8,415 nt of DNA from CAZNKO01 sp964573855 (GTDB lineage: Bacteria > Patescibacteriota > Patescibacteriia > UBA9934 > GWF2-40-263), in the NCBI GenBank assembly GCA_964573855.1, contig CAZNKO010000034.1, forward strand, positions 1-8,415, written 5' to 3'. The position numbers and the translations under genes are program-made. The notes below the pieces were generated by a model. That model saw only the letters and a list, made by a program, of their open reading frames with translations. It was not told where the DNA came from and did not search any database. Numbering within the stretch: the stretch's first letter is position 1; each line of letters opens with the position of its first letter. This document shows positions 1 to 5,246 of the stretch, piece after piece.

Positions 1-41
1 GCTCAACTCACACTCAAAGAGCAGTTTTCAGGTGGCAGATT

Positions 42-848
42 TTATACATTCCCCTCCTCAAATACGCTTCGTCGGCTCAAGTCCATGGCTGCGCGTCGCT
101 TCTTCCATTCTCCTTCCGTCAGCTGTTCGTTGAACCAAATAAATTTCTTGTTCCGTTTATTCGTTGCCATGAAACAGGAATCGCAATTCCGGCAATCGAA
201 TGTGAAACTGCAATCCACACAATCCATACAGTGGCGAGTGTAAAAACCGTTGTGCAACCGATAACACCTGACCGCGTCATAGGACTTCGTCACGGTATTG
301 CAATAGACGATCAACCCGGAATCCTCGCTGTTCAAGCCATTGATACTCAAAAATCCGTTCTTCATGCTGGAGGCCATGACGAGATAGCTGTTCACGTCGC
401 CAAGAGATGTGAGCGCAATGGAATTTTCCGGTTCAAAAAGATTACGCGCCGCGTTCACGGGCGTTTCGAGCTGTAAAGTCCGAAATTGATCGAAAAACGG
501 TTGGCTCGGATCGTACGAATACGCGGCCCTGCTGAAATTTTCCGCGAACCATTCCTTATCCGGAAGAACGCGAATACCGCTGTTGGGGTTAAGCCCGCTT
601 AAGACCGGTTTCCCCGTCTTCGGGTGTTTGTGATACCACCATTGAAACCATGTAAAATTAGTCGCTAATTGTTTCAGCCGAGTGAGTGGAGAATATTTCG
701 ACGGCGGGACATTGAATTTTTTGTACCAGCCGATCTCCTCGTCGGTCATCATCCACTTTTCGCCTAAAATTTTGCACGTGCGCTCGCCGGGTTTTGTGGC
801 GTCGAGAATGGCTTTCACTTTCGCGTCAAAGTTTGGCGTCTTGGACAT
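42..848 (-). CDS. Cysteine-rich protein of the CPR 'CaiB/BaiF-labelled' family, N-terminal zinc ribbon degenerate
   Basis: A 268-residue protein. I recognise the layout of a protein common in Patescibacteria and usually mislabelled 'CaiB/BaiF family'; its function is unknown and nothing suggests CoA transfer. Family-like features are the VPPS stretch (47-50), the SYDPSQPFFDQFRTL segment (111-125), and a C-terminal cysteine cluster (C207, C210, C213, C219, C222, C225) followed by NKRNKKFIWFNEQLTEGEW, matching the usual LRNKxYxxFNxxxxxEEY ending. Typical members start with a CxxC...CPxCR zinc ribbon. Here only C25 remains, and the second pair is replaced by YSPLTR (52-57). The ATG at 848 is chosen because it lies 4 bases after the upstream stop at 853. 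In-frame starts further upstream (911, 1028) would run into the toxin gene. I see no Shine-Dalgarno, so translation is probably coupled. The stop is TAA at 42-44. The protein may be shorter than typical relatives. Confidence 0.72.
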   Translation of the reverse strand: MSKTPNFDAKVKAILDATKPGERTCKILGEKWMMTDEEIGWYKKFNVPPSKYSPLTRLKQLATNFTWFQWWYHKHPKTGKPVLSGLNPNSGIRVLPDKEWFAENFSRAAYSYDPSQPFFDQFRTLQLETPVNAARNLFEPENSIALTSLGDVNSYLVMASSMKNGFLSINGLNSEDSGLIVYCNTVTKSYDAVRCYRLHNGFYTRHCMDCVDCSFTFDCRNCDSCFMATNKRNKKFIWFNEQLTEGEWKKRRAAMDLSRRSVFEEGNV

Positions 849-852
849 ATAT

Positions 853-1212
853 TTATAGCGTATGGAGACGAATGCCTCCGGGTTCACAAATAATAAGGTG
901 ACGAAAATCATCCTCGGATAGTCCTTGGATGATACGGCGGACGTTTTCACGAACGTAATCAATGGAAACACGGTAAGGGAAACGGAGGAGAAACAGGCCG
1001 GAAGGCTTTGCCGCAGACGCAAATGCAATCTTCACAAAATCAAGATCATTGCTTACAAGTACGAAGCCGCCCCGCGCGGCATAATCGAAAACAACTTCGT
1101 CGGCCTGTCCGCGAAGTTGCGCGATGTGTTTTACTTTTTCCACAACGTGTCCCCCTTCGACAAAAACATCTGCAACATCCCCTGCCACGTTTTCATCAAT
1201 GAGAAATTTCAT
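853..1212 (-). CDS. DUF5615-family PIN-like protein, probable toxin
   Basis: A 119-residue protein that resembles the DUF5615 (Mut7-C/PIN-like) family of putative nucleases paired with DUF433 proteins. The N-terminal KFLIDENV (2-9) carries acidic residues D6 and E7. A QADEVVFDYA segment (36-45) matches the usual SDEEI...A helix, with D38 and E39. LVSNDLDF (52-59) matches the family's LLTRDKDF strand, with D56 and D58, and FLLRFPYR (74-81) closes the fold. These acidic residues are those expected to hold metal in a PIN-type active site, so the gene looks intact. Its ATG overlaps the upstream antitoxin stop by four bases (ATGA, 1209-1212), typical of a translationally coupled toxin-antitoxin pair. 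RNase activity is inferred from the family. A non-toxic PIN-like role cannot be excluded. Confidence 0.86.
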   Translation of the reverse strand: MKFLIDENVAGDVADVFVEGGHVVEKVKHIAQLRGQADEVVFDYAARGGFVLVSNDLDFVKIAFASAAKPSGLFLLRFPYRVSIDYVRENVRRIIQGLSEDDFRHLIICEPGGIRLHTL

Positions 1213-1436
1213 GGGGCAAGAAGGATGCGTTCATCACCAACCAACTTCGCGGCATATTGTAAAGCCGCGCGGACATCCTCCACCGTCACTTCATACTCAC
1301 GTGCCACACGATCTATTGTGTCTCCGGCCGCGAGATGGCCGACCACGACTTCAACAGGAACACGCGTTCCTTTAATCACGGGTTTCCCGTCAAGAATCTT
1401 ACGATCTGAAACAATCCCCGGAGCTATTTCTTTCAT
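1209..1436 (-). CDS. DUF433 domain protein, probable antitoxin
   Basis: A 75-residue protein with the DUF433 signature: a DRKILDGKPVIKGTRVPVEV stretch (11-30), then an AAGDTIDRVAREYEVTVEDVR helical region (from about 36), and an AALQYAAKL end. The family has a winged-helix-like DNA-binding fold and usually sits directly upstream of a DUF5615 toxin, as here. The expected role is to neutralise the toxin and autoregulate the operon. I chose the ATG at 1436 because the conserved region begins soon after it. A TTG at 1454 would add six residues (MLQCVC), but its GGGAG lies only one base upstream, which is too close, and from the ATG the same GGGAG is 19 bases away. The start is therefore not certain. 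Only 55 bases separate it from the ATPase gene upstream, and I see no convincing promoter there. Confidence 0.86.
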   Translation of the reverse strand: MKEIAPGIVSDRKILDGKPVIKGTRVPVEVVVGHLAAGDTIDRVAREYEVTVEDVRAALQYAAKLVGDERILLAP

Positions 1437-1491
1437 ACAAACACACTGTAACAAACTCCCTTTTCTTCAGCAATGCTGTGCTTTATCAAAC

Positions 1492-2907
1492 TTACACAAT
1501 AATATCCTGCTGGGAAACTTGGGCGGACGGGGCCGAGGTTTCCTGTTCGGCGAGCTCCACCTCGCGGGCGACTTCGGCGCGCGGTTTACTGTACATCTTC
1601 CGCGACTGGTCGATGATTTGTTTCACGAACGAGGCGTGCTTCGGGTCCGTCACGGTCAGGACGTCGGCCGAAAACGGCTCATACCGCTTGCCGTCAATCG
1701 TCATTTTGACGTAAATCTCCCGCTCGCCGAGGTTGATAACATCATGGTGCGCGAAAATCGGCGCGAGCTCCTGCTCCAGAATCTTCGCATCCTCCGCCCC
1801 GATCTGGAAAGTGATGATGGAGGCGACATTCCCGAAGAGCGCGGAACGGAGGCTGTGCTCGAGCTGGGAGAGGTTTTGGTTCGCGACGGTCACCGCGATG
1901 CCGAACTTGCGGGACTCGGCGAGCATGTTCTCGAACGTTTTGGTCGCGATGTTTTGAAACTCATCAACGTAGAGATAAAAGGGGAAGCGCAAATGAGCGG
2001 GGAGCTTGATGCGCTTCATGGCCGATTGTTTGATTTTTGTGATGAGGACTGCGCCGAAAAAGGAACTGACATCATCACCCAAAAGTCCCTTGGAAAGGTT
2101 CACGAGCACGATCTTCCGCTCCTGCATGAAATGATAGAAATCGATTTTATTTTCTTTCTGTCCAAAAATGTTGCGCATGAGAGGGTCCGCAAGGAGCTGG
2201 CCAAGTTTGTTCAAGAGCGGCGAGACCGCTTCCGCGTCGTAGCGCTGGGACCATTCCGGAAATTCAATGGCCCAAAACCGGCGCACCACAGCGTCTTTGA
2301 TATGCTCGATCACCTTGGAGCGATATCGTCCGCTCGAGAGCAGATGCACCATGCCGTTGATGGTCCCCCCGGGATAATCAATCATGGCAAGCGTCGTCAT
2401 GCGAAGGAGGTGCTCGATGCGCGGGCTCCAGTCGGATCCGAATTGCTTTTTAAAAATTTCAATGAGCTCGTTTGTGACCGGAAAGCGGTCCTCCTCCAAG
2501 ACACCCGCAATCGGATTGAAGGCAATCGGAAACTCGCGGTCCCCCGGGTTGATCACGATCACGTCCTCTACCCGATCTTCGGGAATAAAATCCAAAATGC
2601 TTTGGATCAAGTCTCCATGCGGGTCGATGATACAGGCCCCGTGGCCAAAAAAGACGTCCGCGCGGATGAGCTGCTCCTGGAGCTTCGTTTTCCCAACCCC
2701 GGATTTACCGATGATGTAGAGGTGGCGCAGGCGATCCTTGCGCTTGATCCCGCAGAGATAGCGCTTCACACCGATCCCGGAGCTGAAGTTCGTCCTCCCA
2801 AAAAGAGAAATCTCCTCGGCCGGCGTATTTTCTTTGGTCGGAAGGGCAGCCGGCGGTTCATGCCGCCGCGCCACGAATTGTTCTTGTTGTGAGGGGTAGT
2901 CGACCAT
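1492..2907 (-). CDS. VirD4/TraD/HerA-like type IV secretion ATPase, short paralogue
   Basis: A 471-residue P-loop ATPase. Walker A is GKSGVGKT (67-74). A HerA/VirD4-type DPHGD follows (95-99). Walker B is YLYVDEFQNI (311-320; D315, E316), and a sensor-like ANQNLSQL sits at 342-349. SWSPRIEHLLR-like residues (about 159-169, DWSPRIEHLLR) and NLSKGLLGDD (270-279) also match the next gene upstream, so the two are tandem paralogues. Such enzymes form hexamers that move DNA or couple substrates to a secretion channel. No transmembrane segment is visible, so membrane attachment probably comes from a partner such as the DUF8128-type protein. It lacks the zinc ribbon and the long tail of its paralogue. 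The ATG at 2907 is supported by an in-frame TGA 12 bases upstream. The leader is made largely of a palindromic repeat. Confidence 0.9.
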   Translation of the reverse strand: MVDYPSQQEQFVARRHEPPAALPTKENTPAEEISLFGRTNFSSGIGVKRYLCGIKRKDRLRHLYIIGKSGVGKTKLQEQLIRADVFFGHGACIIDPHGDLIQSILDFIPEDRVEDVIVINPGDREFPIAFNPIAGVLEEDRFPVTNELIEIFKKQFGSDWSPRIEHLLRMTTLAMIDYPGGTINGMVHLLSSGRYRSKVIEHIKDAVVRRFWAIEFPEWSQRYDAEAVSPLLNKLGQLLADPLMRNIFGQKENKIDFYHFMQERKIVLVNLSKGLLGDDVSSFFGAVLITKIKQSAMKRIKLPAHLRFPFYLYVDEFQNIATKTFENMLAESRKFGIAVTVANQNLSQLEHSLRSALFGNVASIITFQIGAEDAKILEQELAPIFAHHDVINLGEREIYVKMTIDGKRYEPFSADVLTVTDPKHASFVKQIIDQSRKMYSKPRAEVAREVELAEQETSAPSAQVSQQDIIV

Positions 2908-2914
2908 ATATCTT

Positions 2915-2981
2915 TGTCATCCTGAGCGTTAGCGAAGGATCTCCTGGGATCCTTCGGTCGCTACGCTCCCTCAGGATGACA
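2915..2981. repeat. Palindromic interspersed repeat between the two VirD4-like genes
   Basis: An imperfect palindrome fills most of the 80-base gap. The outer arms TGTCATCCTGAG (2915-2926) and its exact complement (2970-2981) form 12 perfect pairs. Inner arms CGAAGGATC (2933-2941) and GATCCTTCG (2948-2956) form 9 more around a 6-base loop. The intervening parts (CGTTAGCG against CGCTACG) pair imperfectly, with extra bases on the right arm. The CCTGAG...CGAAGGATC pattern is one I recognise as a widespread intergenic repeat in many bacterial genomes. No T-run follows on the minus strand, so it does not look like a terminator. It begins 8 bases upstream of the 2907 start codon. Confidence 0.88.
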
Positions 2982-2987
2982 ATCAAT

Positions 2988-4994
2988 TTACCACGGAAAA
3001 ACTCCGTCGTCAGGAGAAGGGAGACGGGGCTTTGGAGGCGGGGGTGTGGGTGGTGGAGGATTCGAAGCTTGTGGCCGAGGAGCTTCCGATGGCATCGACA
3101 CAGCTCCGGGCGTGGCGCCAACTCCTCCATGTTTCTTTTTCCGTTTCCGTTTCTTTTTTCCTGCGCCCGGCATCCCCTGCTGCGGTTGGCCTGTCGTGGT
3201 CGGCGAAGTTCCGGCCGCGATCGGCGGAGGCGAGAAGGGCGCTGGAGCGGCGGGAGTAAATGCGCCCGCGAGAAAATCCGGCTTCGCATTCACCATTGTT
3301 TCCTCTTCCTCCCCTTTCGTCCCTTCTTCCTCTTCCTTTTCTTTCTTCAGCGCCCCAAGCTTGATTTCTCCGCCGGGGAGTTTTGGGACAACCTCCCCTT
3401 CCCGAATCGGCGGACGCGGCGGAGGAGCATCTTTCTTCCGCGCTTGCGCCGCTTTTTTGCCGGATTTCCGCTCCTCACGGACGATCTCAATGCAGTCTTC
3501 GCAGTAAATCGGCCGCGATCGGTCGAGCTCGACCGGAAGCGTGATGCTCTTCCCGCACCGGGTGCACGTATAGGTGAAGACGGGCTTCCCGCCGAATTTT
3601 TTGCGCGCTTTACGTTCAGCGTCGGTCTTATCAAAGGCGGCCTCGACTTGCGCCGCGGTCGCGTTCGGTGAGGTGCCGGCCATCTCTTCCCCGCCCATCT
3701 CACTCCATTTCAAAATCTCGGCTTCCACCTGCGCCTTCGGCCGGGCGTAGAGCTTCCGCGAGGTGTCAATCGCGGGCTTCGTCGAATGCGTGCGCTGGGC
3801 GATCGGGGGGAGCGTAAAGGCCGAAAACGGTTCCGAGGCGACCCCGTCAATCATGAGCCGGAGGTAAATTTCGTACTTCGCGAGCTTCACCAAATCCTCC
3901 TGCGTGAACCGCGGCAAGAATTCATTTTCCAAAAAGACGGCGTCCGGGCCGCCGATCCGGAAAGTCGCGATCGTGCCGACGTTCCCGAACACAGCAGCCC
4001 GTACCTCCTCCTCGAGTTGTTCAACATATTGGTGCGCCATGATGAGGGCGAGCCGATATTTGCGGGCCTCGGAGAGCACGGACGCAAAACTTTCCGTGGC
4101 AAAATTTTGAAATTCATCCACGTACATGTAAAAGTCGCGCCGCTCCGTCTCGGCCATGTCCACGCGTTCCATAGCCGAGAGCTGGATTTTTGTAATAAGC
4201 ATGCCACCCAAAAGCCGCATAGCCTCCTCCCCGATCCGGCCCTTGGAGAGGTTCACGATAAAAATTTTGCTCGTGTCCATGATGTCGCGGGCATTGATCG
4301 TGGACTTCTGCTGGGCCACGATGTTCCGGACAAGCGCGGTCGCAAGAAACTGCCCGACCTTGTTTTGAATCGGCGCGATTGCCTCGGTGCGGAATTTTGG
4401 GTCCCATTGTTCAAACTCCGTAATCCAAAACGCCTTGACGACCGGATCACGGATCCCGGAGACCATTTTCACACGGAAGTCGCGGTCCACCAAGATGCGA
4501 TTGATGCCAAGAAGCGTGTTCCCAGGGTTTTCGAGAAGCGTCAGGATGCAGTTGTTCAAAATGTGCTCCATGCGCGGGCTCCACACATCCGGCCAAATCT
4601 TTTTGAAAACGCCCATAAGACCGGCCGCAATCACGTGGCGCGTGTTCGGATCCCCGGATTCCAAAATATTGAACCCGATCGGGTATTCAAAATCCGCGGG
4701 ATTGAAGTACACGACGTCTTTGAGTCGCCACTCGGGAATGTAATCAATGATTTTCTCTGCCGTGTCGCCGTGCGGATCAATATAGGCGCAGCCATGCCCC
4801 GCGTAGATGTCGGAGAGAATCATGTTCTCGAGCATGGTCGTTTTTCCCATGCCGGTTTTTCCAATCACATACATGTGCCGGCGGCGGTCGTCGGTTTTAA
4901 TGCCAAATTTCGTCAGCGCATTGCGGAAGTTGGTCCGCCCAAAATAGATGACGTCTTTTTCGTGGTCGTGGGGGTAAGGCCCTGGCGTTGTCAT
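2988..4994 (-). CDS. VirD4/TraD/HerA-like type IV secretion ATPase with C-terminal zinc ribbon and disordered tail
   Basis: A 668-residue P-loop ATPase. Walker A is GKTGMGKT (45-52), DPHGD lies at 73-77, Walker B is FYMYVDEFQNF (288-298; D293, E294), and AHQYVEQL (320-327) is sensor-like. The ATPase core ends near residue 415. A zinc ribbon follows with exact C-x2-C-x17-C-x2-C spacing (C477, C480, C498, C501), then a low-complexity tail: an acidic run (about 552-566), a basic KKKRKRKKK cluster (613-621) and proline stretches (646-656), ending in PDDGVFPW. The core should drive ATP-dependent DNA or substrate movement; the ribbon and tail may bind nucleic acid or partners (inference). The start lies 6 bases after the GIY-YIG stop. 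Its immediate leader is part of the inverted copy described for that gene, and no clear Shine-Dalgarno is seen. There is no transmembrane helix. Confidence 0.91.
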   Translation of the reverse strand: MTTPGPYPHDHEKDVIYFGRTNFRNALTKFGIKTDDRRRHMYVIGKTGMGKTTMLENMILSDIYAGHGCAYIDPHGDTAEKIIDYIPEWRLKDVVYFNPADFEYPIGFNILESGDPNTRHVIAAGLMGVFKKIWPDVWSPRMEHILNNCILTLLENPGNTLLGINRILVDRDFRVKMVSGIRDPVVKAFWITEFEQWDPKFRTEAIAPIQNKVGQFLATALVRNIVAQQKSTINARDIMDTSKIFIVNLSKGRIGEEAMRLLGGMLITKIQLSAMERVDMAETERRDFYMYVDEFQNFATESFASVLSEARKYRLALIMAHQYVEQLEEEVRAAVFGNVGTIATFRIGGPDAVFLENEFLPRFTQEDLVKLAKYEIYLRLMIDGVASEPFSAFTLPPIAQRTHSTKPAIDTSRKLYARPKAQVEAEILKWSEMGGEEMAGTSPNATAAQVEAAFDKTDAERKARKKFGGKPVFTYTCTRCGKSITLPVELDRSRPIYCEDCIEIVREERKSGKKAAQARKKDAPPPRPPIREGEVVPKLPGGEIKLGALKKEKEEEEGTKGEEEETMVNAKPDFLAGAFTPAAPAPFSPPPIAAGTSPTTTGQPQQGMPGAGKKKRKRKKKHGGVGATPGAVSMPSEAPRPQASNPPPPTPPPPKPRLPSPDDGVFPW

Positions 4995-5031
4995 ACCCCG
5001 TTAGAGGCCCTCTGCGAAAAAGAATTTTACG
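4995..5031. repeat. Inverted partial copy of the GIY-YIG gene's 5' half
   Basis: This 37-base segment is the reverse complement of two separate blocks of the same gene, joined directly. Bases 4995-5010 match 5228-5243 inverted at 15 of 16 positions. Bases 5011-5031 match 5140-5160 inverted at 19 of 21, including a perfect 15-base core (5014-5028 against 5143-5157). The 67 bases 5161-5227 are absent from the copy. The outer edge ends exactly before the VirD4-like ATG (4994). The matches were found by direct base comparison. Confidence 0.9.
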
Positions 5032-5246
5032 AGGTGCCTTTCTCGCACACGGGCATTGTTACGATTTAGAGATGCCTCATGGTAAATCATGTCCCATGGG
5101 GTACCGTGTTTGGTCGACTGATTCTCCATACGATTGTGGCGCAAAATTCTTTTTCGCAAATCTTTTGTCGAGCCAGTATACCACCTGACTGTTTTTTGAC
5201 TCTCCAGAACGTACACATACCACATACGGGTCTCTAACGGGGTCAT
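5001..5246 (-). CDS. Small GIY-YIG nuclease-like protein with an altered C-terminus
   Basis: An 81-residue single-domain GIY-YIG protein of the UPF0213/YhbQ-like type. The first strands read WYVYVLES (9-16) and RWYTGSTKDLRKRILRHN (21-38), equivalent to the family's YVYILxS...YIGxTxDLxxRxxxHN, with YTG in place of YIG and R33 as the likely catalytic arginine. A WDMIYHEASL segment (51-60) and an ARVRERHL helix (65-72) follow. Family members normally continue with a K(S/T)GxGR-type lysine/glycine/arginine-rich tail. Here the protein instead ends VKFFFAEGL (73-81), which is encoded by an inverted copy of the gene's own 5' region. The ATG overlaps the upstream TGA by four bases (5243-5246). The gene sits between the DUF8128-type gene and the ATPase gene, where it looks like an insertion. 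Nuclease activity is uncertain. Confidence 0.82.
   Translation of the reverse strand: MTPLETRMWYVYVLESQKTVRWYTGSTKDLRKRILRHNRMENQSTKHGTPWDMIYHEASLNRNNARVRERHLVKFFFAEGL
5140..5243. repeat. Source arm of the GIY-YIG inverted repeats
   Basis: This holds the two blocks matched in inverted orientation by 4995-5031: an inner block at 5140-5160 (encoding about residues 29-36, DLRKRILR) and an outer block at 5228-5243 (residues 2-7, just after the ATG). The 67 bases between them (5161-5227) have no counterpart in the other arm. In RNA the two arms could pair as a long foldback with a large bulge. Confidence 0.85.

Noticed and set aside
1..41. Sequence left of the cysteine-rich gene
   Set aside because: Too short to interpret. 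Reading past the stop gives only a few residues and another stop, with no family-like continuation.
911..1028. Upstream starts extending the cysteine-rich protein to 328 residues
   Set aside because: The added 60 residues lie inside the toxin gene in another frame and do not resemble the family. The ATG at 848 follows the toxin stop closely.
925..2892. Long plus-strand open frame of 655 codons opposite the short VirD4-like gene
   Set aside because: The opposite strand encodes Walker A, Walker B and DPHGD motifs in a complete ATPase, plus the DUF433 and DUF5615 proteins. The plus-strand translation has no recognisable domain and crosses three genes.
2915..2981. Rho-independent terminator between the ATPase genes
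   Set aside because: The palindrome is not followed by a T-run on the minus strand, and it matches a known style of interspersed repeat.
2889..3671. Plus-strand open frame rich in F, R and L over the ATPase tail
   Set aside because: It mirrors the low-complexity K/E/P tail on the minus strand and begins in the palindromic repeat.
3786..5069. Plus-strand open frame of 427 codons opposite the longer VirD4-like gene
   Set aside because: It is a shadow of the conserved ATPase. The predicted protein is rich in H, R and D with no domain, as expected from antisense codons.
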